Shown here piece by piece: positions 11,125-22,465 of a stretch of 64,000 nucleotides of DNA (position 1 is its first letter; every line of letters starts with the position of its first letter). The translations under genes were made by a program, and so were the position numbers. Origin of the DNA: Dichetophora obliterata. Lineage: Eukaryota; Arthropoda; Insecta; Diptera; Sciomyzidae. The notes below the pieces were generated by a model, which was given only the letters and a program-made list of their open reading frames with translations, had not been told where the DNA came from and did not search any database. The stretch covers positions 30,671,063 to 30,735,062 of the forward strand of contig OY986437.1 in NCBI GenBank assembly GCA_963920525.1, read 5' to 3'.

Positions 11125-11849
11125 CTCTGCAGTGTAATCAACTAGATTTATACCAGTCAATAACTAGTTGGAAATATCCAACAACTAGTTCGATTTATGT
11201 CCTATTCTCATAGAACCGACTGGTATTTTTTACGTGGTGATGTCATTGGAAAAGACAATTGTCTTACTATAGATAAGGTTTTAACTAGTTAACAACTCAT
11301 TTTTTATGTAAAGTAAAATTCTAGTTGGGTTGTGACTAGTTTTTAACCAATATAGTAATTATCGAATTAAAACTAGTTCATAGGTTCATATTTTTTCAAT
11401 AGTTCATAGGTTCAAAGAACATATATTTTTACAACAAAATATTAGCTAAAGGCTAAAGTTAAAGCTATTTGATGAAATACCATGTTTATGGTATATGTAA
11501 ACTAAGTTCTAATCTACTACAAAGTTGCAATAAAAACATTTAAAAATGAGAGTATATGTCGCAACTACATGTTTTTAAATTTGTTTTTATATGTTTTAAT
11601 TTGTTTATTATTAGTTTGTTCCAATGGGGTACCCAGCTCCAACTGGTTTTGGAACTGGTTGATTTTGATAATATGTAGTATAGTTTGATTTTGGCTAGTT
11701 TTACAACTGGTTTAATGTGACTTGACAAAAACTAGTTGGGTTTAAACTACTTTTGTAACTAGTAAATCGTGACAAAATATAAACTAGTTTGTTTTGACTA
11801 GTATAAATACTACTCATGTTTTAATGCTGACTAGTCTTACACTGCAGGG
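11125..11849. mobile_element. CTAG-rich TIR element (725 bp), unclassified
   Basis: The ends CTCTGCAGTGTAA and, reversed, CCCTGCAGTGTAA form a 13-bp TIR. The body holds more than ten copies of ACTAG / AACTAGTT in both orientations, an unusually dense palindromic motif. It sits directly after the terminal CTATAGAT of repeat A1. I could not identify a clean target duplication, so the superfamily is open. There is no coding capacity: 11,540-11,728 is an incidental frame. Confidence 0.6.
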
Positions 11850-12265
11850 ATTTAACGTAATTTTTTCACTATTTTGCAGCAACACTTTTTCACGAATCAA
11901 ACTTTTTGCATATACTAGTGATGAATAATGATGAGAAAGCAACAAACGGTGTTAGTGATGAGAGTATGATTAGTCAGCAGAGTAGATAACGAAAAATCTC
12001 GAAAGCAAACAGCTTCTTTTAAGTTGAATTTGTAGCGGGAGCAAAGCACTTTTCAAAAGCACTATTCATAGGCAGAGTGAAGGCCTTTTTACTTGCTTTT
12101 TAATAAAGCACTTCAAATTTCCGATAGGGACAGCAAAAAAAAAACAAACTTTTACGCAGTGTACAAACAGAGCGAGCCGATTACTACTTCGTGTGCAAAA
12201 ACACAAAAACCACCCGACGACCGCGTGTTATGGCAAAACATAAGTTGATGACCACTGCTCTAGAA

Positions 12266-12888
12266 GAATCGCCTTTATTTAAAAAGTCAAAAATGTGTAC
12301 GAAATTATTGTAACTTTTTTTTATTTTACACAGAAAAAAAGTACCAATTTTAAAAAACCAAAATAGTTATTATTATAAAATCTGGAAAAAACTTACACTT
12401 ATTTTCTGAGTAAATTTTAGCTTTTTTGTTTAAAGAAATGTTTTTGAATCTTTGATTATTTTTATATTAAAAATGATAGATTTTTTTTTTGTTTTGTTTA
12501 CTAATGGGTTTAGACATCATGCTGAGACAGCCATCTTGAGTTGAAAGAGGGAACACACGTCATTCGAATGTTTACACTTCAACGAATATTTTAAGCCCCT
12601 AAAAGCTTTTTACGCACGAAGAACTCATTTTACAAAGCATATAATTTTGAAAGTTGTATTTTTTTTTATATCCCACGCGAACTGAATTGTTTCAGGCAGG
12701 TCCGTCTGTTAGTCTGTCTTTCTGTCTATCTGCTGTGTGTCTATTGTAACACTGATAACATAGCGACAATGGCCGTAATTTTAAGAATAATGTAACAAAA
12801 TTCAATATATACACATAAAAAAATCTCGTCGGTTAATTTAAACGATATTTGCGGTCACTTTACCGTCAATACAATTGTTGTTGCACAG
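12266..12888. other. Unassigned non-coding DNA
   Basis: I see nothing recognisable here apart from a CTGTCT/TCTGTC low-complexity stretch at about 12,705-12,735. Confidence 0.5.
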
Positions 12889-12891
12889 TTA

Positions 12892-13336
12892 AGGCCCAAC
12901 CAAAATAGACGTTTTGCTCCGTAACGAATAAATACGTAAGTGTTCGGTTAAATACATATTAATGTTGTTACCCAAAATAAGCAAACGTAACTGAACGAAA
13001 CTAAACGAAACAGTTTGACAAGACGTATTATTCCGTAAGAACCAAACTGCTAGCGTAGCAACTTGTCAACAACAGCTGTGCAGAGTGCGTTTTTATTTTA
13101 TTTTCATCAATTTGTTTCAATTTCGCCATTATTTCACTCATTTTTCACAAATCTATATTAAAAATTACAAAATGCACAATACACATAAATGAATAATACT
13201 CGATTGCCTACTAATCAGCTGTTTCAGACGAGTTGGGCAAATCGTTTCATTTTGGGTTAAATCCGCAAACATCCGTAACGAGTGCAGACGTTCGTCAAAA
13301 TGCTATCGTCTCGTTTCGTCTATTTTGGTTGGGCCT
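12892..13336. mobile_element. PIF/Harbinger-like MITE, copy 1 (445 bp)
   Basis: The TIR is AGGCCCAACCAAAATAGACG at both ends. The 3-bp direct repeat TTA flanks it (12,889-12,891; 13,337-13,339), which fits PIF/Harbinger targets. The sub-terminal regions are further partly inverted and rich in CGTTT/AAACG motifs. There is no open frame of note. A second copy in opposite orientation starts 45 bp downstream. Confidence 0.75.
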
Positions 13337-13381
13337 TTACTATGAAATTACCGATCAAAAGTTGTAACTTAACAATTGTAA

Positions 13382-13669
13382 AGGCCCAACCAAAATAGAC
13401 GAAACGAGACGATAGCAACTTGACGAACGTCTTCATGCGTTACGGATGTTTACGGATTTAACCCAAAATGAAACGAGTTGCTCAACTCGTCTGAATCAGC
13501 TGATCAGTGTTATTTATTTAATTTGTGCATTTTTTTAATAAAGATTTGTGAAAGATGTGTGAAATAATGGTGAAATTGAAACAAATTGATGAAATAAAGT
13601 AAAAACACACTCTGCACAGCTGTTGTTGGCGAGTTGCTACGTTAGCAGTTCGGTTCTTACGGAATAATA
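13382..13669. mobile_element. PIF/Harbinger-like MITE, copy 2 (truncated)
   Basis: This begins with the same TIR, AGGCCCAACCAAAATAGACG, and matches the reverse complement of the right two thirds of 12,892-13,336. Shared blocks include CACTCTGCACAGCTGTTGTTG and GGTTCTTACGGAATAATAC. It stops at about 13,669 without the second TIR. The two copies together form a large head-to-head inverted repeat. Confidence 0.7.
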
Positions 13670-14567
13670 CAATACAATAACTCAATAAACTCAAAAAAAA
13701 AAGAAAAAAAGAAAAAAAAGAAACAAAACTAAATTACGCACACACACACACATAACTACGCCAAATCAGAAAAAGAAAAAGGAAACCTAGTTTTTTGCAA
13801 AACAAATCAGTCCGCGTGTCAGGCATTAAAGATTGCTTGTCTCTTGCTAGAAAAACAAAGAATTTTGCATTTAAATAAAATACAAGTGACGTAAAAATAT
13901 TAAGTAAAGATCTATTGCTACAGATAGACAGTCGCGTGGTTAAAACTAAAGAGAATTGCTTTTAAATAATATACAAGTGATTTAAAATGCTAAGTGACAA
14001 GAAAAATTTATTTGAAGAAAAATGATAAATAATAAACGCTAAACTAATTAATAAGTAGCTTAAAAAAAATTCTGATTAAAAGATATAATAATAATGTTGA
14101 ATTTCACAGCTAAGACCTCATCAACGAGCTGCAGGCCTGGAGATCTCGGATGATTTGTAAGTACTTTAACCTATCATTATCCTATCTTGTAAATCAAAAT
14201 GCAGAATTCAACGTAAAACAAACGTAACAATCCATTTATTTTCTTATTATTAATAATGCTTAGTTATAATTCTAGTTACTTTTGTAACTGGCCATTTCTT
14301 TATTGCCAATCTAAGACACTTAGAATAATATTCTTGTAAAGACTTGATTAATAATTCATTTTTAAATAAAGGCTAAGAATAATGTCAGAATAAAATAAAC
14401 AACCAAAACCTTATCATATACATAAGATATGATACGAATAATTTTGTCACAAAAATTTTTTCAATTCCACCGCGTTCCCATATGAAGTGAACACCATGAA
14501 AGCAATTTTGAAGTGATTAATTTTCATTTTGTTCCCATAAATTTATTTTCTCAAATCTTAGCCTTTA
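13670..14567. other. Unassigned non-coding DNA
   Basis: I see no element or gene. There is a short CA tract (about 13,738-13,753) and an imperfect 50-bp direct similarity between 13,860-13,905 and 13,950-13,990. Confidence 0.45.
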
Positions 14568-14705
14568 GGGCTGTTCACATTTCAAACCGCTCATCAAATC
14601 GTTTGTCAAATCCAATAGAACAACGTGGGAATTCCATGAAAATTTCACGTTGTTCTATTGTATTTGACTAACGATTTGATGAGCGATTTGAAATGTGAAC
14701 AGCCC
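14568..14705. mobile_element. Near-palindromic MITE, copy 1 (138 bp)
   Basis: Almost the whole element is an inverted repeat: GGGCTGTTCACATTTCAAA at the left matches the right end reversed, and the arms continue through TCATCAAATCGTTTGTCAAA and CAATAGAACAACGTG to a small centre. TA flanks both sides (14,566-14,567; 14,706-14,707). RNA from it would fold into a long hairpin. It is non-coding. Confidence 0.8.
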
Positions 14706-14777
14706 TATTCACTCAAAACCAGTTTTGCCATTCTGCCATTCCATTCTGTTCCAAATTATACTAAGTGCGTTCAATTG

Positions 14778-14905
14778 CCCTGTTCACACTCATCAAATCG
14801 TTTGTCAAATCCAATAGAACAACGTGGGAATTCCATGGAAATTTTACGTTGTTCTATTGGATTTGACAAACGATTTGATGAGCGGTTTGAAATGTGAACA
14901 CCCCT
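14778..14905. mobile_element. Near-palindromic MITE, copy 2
   Basis: The same palindromic family as 14,568-14,705, 72 bp downstream, with slightly better arm identity and a truncated left tip. AATTG flanks both sides (14,773-14,777; 14,906-14,910), which may be a target duplication or chance. The two open frames overlapping it (14,658-14,897 plus, 14,771-15,010 minus) are palindrome artefacts. Confidence 0.75.
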
Positions 14906-14910
14906 AATTG

Positions 14911-16515
14911 TAAGTATGCCCCATATATTGATTAATAGAGCTAAATGCTCAAAATAATATTCCGGTTCGTTCTGCGTTACTTTAACTGAGCGCCCAATAA
15001 AGGTACTCAAATGTGCAAATTAGTTTTGTTTTTTTATAGAGTAAACACATGCATACACAGATCTTTTATGTTAAAAAAATAAATATATACCAAAAACATG
15101 CAAATAGAACGCAAACTTAAAGTTCATTGCTCTTTGGTTGGTTAGCTTACTAATGTTCATGAGGATTTTTCACCAGCTGTTTAGCCTAATACATACCTAC
15201 AAAATTTGAGTAAATAAGGGTTACTTTAACAAACTCTGATTTTTATTGTTAAATTCTCTTAATATGGTATTTTTAATGTCATAAATATAATTAAAACTCT
15301 AAATGGTAGAAAATACTTTGAAACAAAATTAAATTATTATATGATATACTTTCAAAACAAAATTATTCGAATTATTTTATTAGTAAACTTATTTTATGTT
15401 AAACAAACAGAAAAAAACGAACTAAATAAAACATTCTAAATTGAAAATGATGTTGTAAATTTTTTTTTAATGACCTAACTACCGGCATCTTTATAATTCA
15501 TGGGGTTTTCAAATCATAGCTCAAATCGAAAACCATGGTTGGGAGGGTATACAAGGGATAATTTTACCAGATCCCAAACCAATAGGATTAGTTGAAAGCG
15601 AAGAGATTCGAAAATTAGTAGTTTCAGTTTTTCATTTCCGGTTTGAAAGTATTACATTTCCTTTTTGAGTTCCCTTTTTTTCCGATGCACGTTAATTTTT
15701 TTTGTGAAGGTTTTCTATAGTAGCTTAGCAAGCCCCCACCCCAACGCCGACGAGACTAGCCATGCCAGTACGTGCACCCGCGACTCCTACTATAGGTCGA
15801 ACAGAATACCTGAGATTTTATTTTGACAGCTACATTTTATTTGTTTGGTTGAAAACTTTACATCCGGCTAGACTGGGTATCAATATGGCGGGCAACGGAC
15901 GATGCTTACATACAATCGTGAGATTATGCCTGTCTTTAGAAAACATAGAAAACAACCATGGTAAATTCAAGTAATCTGATTGCTGACGCAGGAAGATCAT
16001 TACAAAAATTCTAAAGTAAATACGTAGCAAAAGTGATATGGGGTATGATATAAAACTGGTATCCAATCCAATTTTTTTTTAAGCGAATACAAAAAAAATG
16101 TATGACTTTTTGTTAGTTTTACAGTTTTTATATAACTCTGTAAAAATTGTTACTCAACAACTTTAGCAGTAAGACTACTGTTAATTGCAACCTAACAAGT
16201 TTTACAGTAAATCCACAGTTAAAATTGTTATTTAACAATTTCTATAGTAGACTCTAACAAAAATTCACGAGAATTAACTACAATAATTGCTGGCAACTGA
16301 TTGCCTACATTTATTGTCGTTTAATCCCATAGAGCAAAATTATAAATATTTATCATTAAAAATGCGTGAATCCTCTCACCTACAATTATTTCTTTCGCTC
16401 TCTTGTAAAAACTCTCTTCTAAAAATATTTCTTCAAATTCGCCAATAAATAACGTGAAATTTTACAACATTTATTGTAGAGATTTTTTTCGATCAATTTA
16501 TTTACAGATCTTTTA
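14911..16515. other. Unassigned non-coding DNA
   Basis: I find no gene or transposon end. A loose cluster of TTTACAGTAAxx / TGTTAxTTAACA motifs occurs at 16,110-16,260. The open frame at 15,762-15,974 has no family I recognise and no supporting context. Confidence 0.45.
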
Positions 16516-17711
16516 CTGTAGAGAACTAGAGCGTGCCGTAGTTTCCATCAAAGGAAAGCAGTGGTTTACAGTAATCAGTCCTTGGTGCAATGAAATTAAA
16601 TTTGTGGATTATGGATGCGTGTTCTGAACCCAGGTTTTTCCATACCACAATTTCCCTTAGTCTGACCGCTGAACAAGCTGCATGTTGCCTAGCAACCAAG
16701 TCGAGTGATAGAAGGTGGAGTAAGGTCTCTAAATCCGCAGTCGGTGTTGTTCTCAGAGCACCGCTGATGCAAATAGATGCCATTCTTCGCACTTTTTGAA
16801 GCTGATTCAAACATGTGACCTTGTCTAGGGCAGGCCACCATTTCGTTGCTCCATAAAGAAGTATAGGTCTGATGACCCCTGTATACAGCTAGTGTACTAT
16901 ATTGGGAAAAAACCCTATCTTATCCCTATAGCTTTTTTACAAAAGTACAGCGCAACTGTCGCTTTCTTCGTACGCTCAGAAATATTAAGTTTCCAGCTTA
17001 GCTTCCTATTGCCATATTGTTATGCGTCCCTTGGGATCGTACCTGGCCTGAATGACACCGACTAGCTCACGGTCTTTATGGGCGCTGTTCTCAACCCGAC
17101 AGGCCAGGTCGAGGATGCAACAATAACTTCCGGTGCAAACCGGAAGCAAGAGAAAAAAAAACAAAACTAAAAGAAACAATAATTCAAATAATAAAAAGAA
17201 TGTATGCAACTACAAAAGTTGACCGAAAACTAAATTAGGCCGCACTAACAAAAAAAAAAACAACAAATATAAAACCGAAAGAAATAAAATTTAAAAGAAA
17301 TAAAAAAAAATCAAACTAAAGCGAAACCAAAAATCACCGAAAAAAAACAAAATCAAACACTCCCAACCCAAAGAATTTACCATCTCAGCTAATTTACTGA
17401 TGATACAGAGATGAATAAGAATGAGTCCTAGATATTTTGCATTTTCCGACAAGTACAATGCAGAAACATTTAGCATGATTGGTGTGAGGGACGGAATTCT
17501 ATGTTTCCTTGTGAAAAGAACCACATCTGATTTGGCCGGATTTACTCCAAGACCACAGCGTTCGGCCAATTACACGAAATTGAAAATTTCGGGTAGTGGG
17601 AAATTTGCCTCTGACTGCGATTGCTAGGTCATCAGCGTACGCTGCCACTACACAGCTCTCCCTCTCTAAGGACAGCAGTGCGTTATTCACTTTGCGCTTG
17701 ATTCTCAGCCC
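16516..17711 (-). pseudogene. LINE D, 3' part of the reverse transcriptase (R1/LOA-like)
   Basis: Minus-strand frames give the palm motif VVAAYADDLAIAVRG, then a GLGVNPAKSDVVLFTRK segment (about 17,499-17,738), then GVIRPILLYGATKWWPALDK and RRMASICISGALRTTPTADL, with LLSLDLVARQHAACSAVRLR behind (about 16,526-16,880). These are typical of the reverse transcriptase and following segment of R1/LOA/I-type non-LTR elements. Frameshifts separate the pieces, and roughly 16,900-17,290 does not match, so it may be an insertion. The 5' half of the same open frame lies at 26,020-26,690. The element was split by transposon S, which starts at about 17,712. It is non-functional. Confidence 0.8.
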
Positions 17712-18196
17712 CTTCAAAATTATGCTAGATTTCAGCAAAAACTAATCAAAATTTGCTATTCCAGTTTATAATAACTAGGCAAATTTTTGATTAAATAAAA
17801 GCAAAATACTTTGGATCGATTTTTAACCCTTTTTCCGTGATCCAATCGAGCTGAATTTTTGCAGGCAGACTCGTGGAAATGTCTGTATCACGTTCAATTT
17901 TTTATCGATTCTCAGATTTTCCTGATTTTTTTTTAATTTTTTTTTTCACTTTTTTCAGCATAACTTGAAGGGACTCCAAATTTTTAAACTACTAAAGCGT
18001 GCCGAAAAAAAAATTTGTTTTTCGACCCATCCTACTCCATATATTTGTAGTTTATCAATAGTAACTTTCTAACACTAAACTGTTTATGACTTTTACAACA
18101 CTTACATCTGGTATGACAGATGAAACATTGAATTGCACAATTGTTTTGAGTTCTGTTGTGCGAAAACGTATTTCTATATATTTCATCTGAGCAAAA

Positions 18197-19300
18197 ATGC
18201 AGTGCCCGACTCGAAATAACTTTTGTTACGTTTGTGGCTTATTTGCACCAAGTAAAAATTTGAAAATATTACGAAAACAGTGGTTAATTCGATTTAGAAA
18301 ATATTCAAGACTGCTTATGTTCCTTACTTGTGGTATACTCCGGAAGTCGTGTGCGACTATTGCTATAGAAATTTATGCAAGTTAACTGATGGAAGGTCAA
18401 CAATAAAGTACGCTGTACCAACAATTTGGCTACCATGTACGGAGCACTGCAATGAATTGTGCTACTTTTGTGTAACTTTTACTCAAACTAAAGGGTACCA
18501 ATACTTTCGCCGCAACAAAATTCGCTACGCTAATGTAGAATCGGTTATTCCAGCGGTTTTGTTCACCAGAAGAACGTATAGCGGCTTCAGTGGAGATTTT
18601 GATGATGTTCCCGAAATAAGCGATGGAGAACCAACAGTAGTACCAACACTGCTATCAACATTTCTTGCATCGAATGCGAGATGCGAGAGTCCAGAAGTAT
18701 CGGAATTTGTACCAACACCCAGTGAACTTTTGACTGCAGTGCCGCATTTAGTAACGCAAGCCGACTTCAATGACCTTGTATGAAGCGGAAATTTGTCGAG
18801 GAGAACAGCGGATCTCTGTGCATCACGCTTTAAGCAGTGGAATATAGTGGCGGCTGATTTTAAAGTAACAGCCACTCGTGATCGAGGTAGCACTATTCCA
18901 TATGACGAATTTTTTAAATTGCACGAAGATCGGGAAAAAAACCTGGCTTATTCTTATGATATTGATTCGTTATTTGCAAAAATTGGTTACCCTCATATTT
19001 CAGAGTAGTGGCGACTTTTCATCGATGCATCGGTCAACAGCCTTAAAGTCGTGCTGCTTCATATCGGTAACAAAAATCCATCTGTCCCGATCGCATATGC
19101 CACAAACCTCAAAGAAACATACGAAGGCATGGAATTAATATTATAGCTGATAAAGTACCAAGAGCATAATTGGAAAATGTGCTGCGATCTGAAAGTGGTT
19201 GGATTACTCATGGGTGTTAAGCGTGGATTTCCAACCCACCAGTGCTTTTTGTGTACATGGGAAGGTCGCAAAAGAGATCAGCATTACACTGAATTTAAGT
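18197..19300 (+). pseudogene. Transposon S putative transposase, N-terminal part
   Basis: The reading frame runs from MQCPTRNNFCYVCG through a shift near 18,300, then continues in one frame to 19,300 with only three in-frame stops (18,781, 19,006 and about 19,144). It begins with cysteine pairs (FCYVCG; VCDYCYRNLC; CTEHCNELCYFC), a likely zinc-binding region. A linker follows, then RFKQWNIVAADFKVT, then the block WRLFIDASVNSLKVVLLHIG and CCDLKVVGLLMG with CFLCTW. I recall this block from unnamed, repetitive insect and aphid proteins. I infer that the Asp of FIDAS and of CCDLK are RNase-H-type catalytic residues. It is cut off by the LINE insertion at about 19,300. Confidence 0.75.
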
Positions 19301-19840
19301 TACAGTTATAGTTATAGTTTGGTTTTTATTCATCAATCAAAAGATTTAACAATCATTTTCTTAAATGGCTAGAAACTACGAATACAAAAGACATTAAATA
19401 CAAATTTGATTAACAAATGCTACATTCTGTTGTTCATTATGAACAAATGGCGAATGCAGTTACAAGCTTACAACAAATTTAATTCATTTTTGTGGGGTCA
19501 TCGAAAAATTTGAATACAAAATTTATTAAACATAATGCAAACACAGTTGAAATTATTAACAAAACTGGAAATATATATGTATAATCCGATAAAAATTATT
19601 ATTTGCCACAGTGTGGGAAGTAAATTTTAGTAAGACATAAATAAGGGTATCAATAACATTGAAATCGTAATTAAAAAGCCATGATTTCACTTCTTTGAGA
19701 AACAAGATATTATTAGATATGCGCCGAACATTATTGATAAAATTGATAAAAAAACAATAATTCCACATTCTGTAATTCCAAAGGAAATAGAGGCGAATGC
19801 AGGTTAACATAAACGATAAAAAACATAAGCTAAATCTATA
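19300..19840 (-). pseudogene. LINE A, copy a: 3' end fragment
   Basis: On the minus strand, NNILFLKEVKSWLFN (within 19,556-19,810) matches NKFVFLREVKSWLLN in the better copy at 21,107-21,334. This is the usual C-terminal end of jockey-type reverse transcriptases. The 3' terminus is next to 19,300 and ends in a short TATAAC-type repeat. Only about 540 bp survive, 5'-truncated at repeat A2. Confidence 0.65.
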
Positions 19841-21057
19841 TATATAAAAGAAAGTGTCCGAATGCGATGTAATCCCATAACTCGAGATCGGCCGAACCGA
19901 TTTGGATAATCTTTTTTTTTAAATGTTCGTTTTAGTCCAAGTTAGGTTTTTAAGGAAAGAAAAATTGACCACGCCCACTTTTGCGCCCACTTTTTTGATT
20001 TATCTAAAATCGGAAAACCGCTGGACCGATTTGGATAATTTATTTTTCAAATGTTCGTAGTAATCCAATTTAAGTTTTGTCGGAAAGAAAAATTGACCAC
20101 GCCCACTTTTGCACCCACATTTTTTCGATTTATCTAAAATCGGAAAACGGCTGGACCGATTTGGATAATTTTTTTTCAAATGTTCGTAGTAATCCAATTT
20201 AAGTGTTTACTGAAAGTATAGATTTCTTTAGCCATAACTTTTGATTGGAAAGAGATATTGGGTTAATTTTTTCACATAAATTATTTTTGAGACTTGACTT
20301 TTTTGTAAAAAAATATAAAAACAACATTTTGGAAAAAATAAATTTCGCGAAAAAAATCAAAGGGGGTACCCTTGTTGTTTTGATGACAAAAACAGTAAAA
20401 TAATTTTTGCGCTTAGCTGGAAGAATTTTTGCAAATAAATGCTATGTCATATGAAAGGTAGCCAGATGTGCAATTTTTAATTGATTTCATTTTTACAACA
20501 ACAACAATTTTTGAGTCATTTTTTGAGTAAAAAGTCAATATTTTGGACCTTTTTTGACATAATCATAAAACATATATACACTGACTTAACGGTACAGTTC
20601 AACCTATTTTTGTGAAGTGATATTATTGAACTTTTGAACAAAAAAAATTTGAATGAAATATATTAATGGACAGCGGAGATATTTGCATCGAAAGACCAAA
20701 CTTTGATTTTCATGTCGTTTTTTTCTCATTCTTAGGTAACGATGTTTTATGAAAAAGTCGTTGTACTGAAAATTTCTCCAATTTTGAAGATATGTGAGTG
20801 TTTTTGACGTCAAAATAACAAAAAAATTTTAAAATTAAATACACAAAAATCTCCGATACTAAAAAGTTTTATAATAACAAAATTACCGTTAGTTGAAAAA
20901 TTTCAGAGGGGGCGTGGCAAAAACTAAGTATGTAACATTTTAAGTTGGGATAAACTTAATATGTGTACTTAGTTTGAGCAAAATCCGTTGAGCCGTTTAG
21001 ATTTGTATAAAGGCCAAACAAACAAACAAACAGAAAATGAGTTTTATTACTATAGAT
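19841..21057 (+). repeat. Interspersed repeat A, copy 2, with 128-bp tandem units
   Basis: The 3' part (20,215-21,057) is collinear with repeat A (TTTAGCCATAACTTTTGATTG, GGGGGCGTGGCAAAAA, CAAACAAACAAACAG, TTACTATAGAT). The 5' part differs from A1. It contains two to three tandem units of about 128 bp with TTGACCACGCCCACTTTTG and CTGGACCGATTTGGATAAT, suggesting a related but distinct 5' region. It is non-coding. Confidence 0.75.
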
Positions 21058-21059
21058 TT

Positions 21060-22321
21060 AAAATATTAAAACAAATAAAGAAGGAGGACGGATATAAATA
21101 GTTATTTTATTGCATCAATAAGCGTATTAATATTGTATTTATATAAGATAAATTTAAGAGCCACGATTTCACTTCTCTCAAAAAAACAAATTTATTACGA
21201 AGACATCTAACATGATCAGGAAGACAATTGAACAGGCTTGGACCAACCGAGCTGTAAAAGCTAAAAAAATGTTGCAAGTTATGCGGTGGAACTATTGCCA
21301 AGTTTAGATTATTAATTCTCAAGTTATAACTCATGTAGTTTCGATTTACAAGATAACCAGATCTCGCAAAAAACCATTTCAGTACTTTAAAATAATAAAG
21401 GTGTTTAATAGGTAGGATTTTTAAATTTTTAAATTTTTAAACAAAGGAAAACTATTTTCACGAATACTTTTATTACATATAAGTCTTATAACGTGCTTCT
21501 GGACAGTAAGCAAAGGTTTTATTTTATTCATGTGCGTACCACCCCAGCAGGTTAGTCCATATTCTAACTTAGAATGAAATATCCCAAAGTATAATTATTT
21601 GAGTAAATCCGTAGAACAATAAGACTTCAAGTGATATAGTTGACTGACAACTGCAACTAAGTATTTTTTTAGAGCAAGTGTATGATCGAGCCAATTCAAT
21701 TTCCAATCCAATATGACACCAAGATATTTAAACGATCTTACACAATCAATCGTAAAACAACATAAGGAACAGTTACCTAAGCAGTCATGTGTCCGCGTTA
21801 AATGAGACGAATCACAGATTTCATTGCAAAAGAAATATTTGTTGCAATTTGCAGAATGAAAAGTAAATGCAGGAAGTGCGGTTTCTTTTCCAGCCACACT
21901 AAAAAACATAATTTTAGTTTTGTCGTTTAGAACAAGTTTATGTGTTTTAAACCAGTGCCTCAAGACTTCCAAATCATGGTTTATTTCAGTTACAGCTTCA
22001 AAAATGGAATTGCAAGAAAAAGAGCATGCCAAATCATCCGCAAATGCTATGGTCTTACAAGAAAATTTTTGAGAAAAAAGAGAATTAATGAAAATGAAAA
22101 ACAAGACAGGGCCCAAGACTGAACCTTGAGGAACTCCAATGGAGATATTTGCAAAATTACTATAATATGTACCAATTTTTACTCTTTGTACTCTGTTTGA
22201 TAAATATGAGGAGAACCACTTGAAAATATTGCTCCGAAAACCACAATTGAACAATTTCTTTAGAAGGATTTTTTGATCAACTGCATCAAATGCCTTAGTT
22301 ATATCTACGAATAGGGCTGCT
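21060..22321 (-). pseudogene. LINE A, copy b: 5'-truncated reverse transcriptase
   Basis: Minus-strand reading from about 22,321 gives ALFVDITKAFDAVDQKILL, then the 219-residue frame at 21,595-22,254 with IGVPQGSVLGPVLFFIFINS and the active-site motif FADDLA, then FKYLGVILDWKLNWLDHT. After a frameshifted stretch it ends SLFNCLPDHVRCLRNKF and VFLREVKSWLLN (21,107-21,334). This is the RT of a non-LTR retrotransposon, probably of the jockey group. The endonuclease and the first fingers of the RT are missing, as usual for incomplete reverse transcription. Frameshifts make it non-functional. Confidence 0.85.
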
Positions 22322-22465
22322 AGTGGAAGCCACGAACATGCTACAAAGTAGGCGTAGAAAGTATAGAGAATCTACCAGTGGTGCAGCCATCTCAAATCAT
22401 TTTATTTATTTTTTTATTTATTTATTTCACCAAGCAAGGCAATTTATAAATTCTATTTACATTTT

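Larger units (their letters stand above)
8184..12257. mobile_element. Non-autonomous hAT element holding nested repeats
   Basis: The ends are CAGTGGTCATCAAC and its reverse, flanked by a perfect 8-bp duplication CTCTAGAA (8,176-8,183 and 12,258-12,265), as expected of hAT elements. The element's own sequence is the two flanks (8,184-8,831 and 11,850-12,257). These carry many subterminal copies of a motif around AAGTGCTTT / AAGCGCTTT, a plausible transposase-binding array. Between them lie repeat A1 and the element at 11,125-11,849. I see no transposase gene, so movement would need one supplied elsewhere. Confidence 0.85.

Noticed and set aside
14658..15010. Paired open frames on both strands with related sequences
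   Set aside because: They arise from the palindromic MITE, whose two strands are nearly identical.
17006..17209. A captured host exon (frame containing GVIQARYDPKGR)
   Set aside because: I could not match it to a protein I know; it may be an insertion in LINE D, but there is no boundary evidence.
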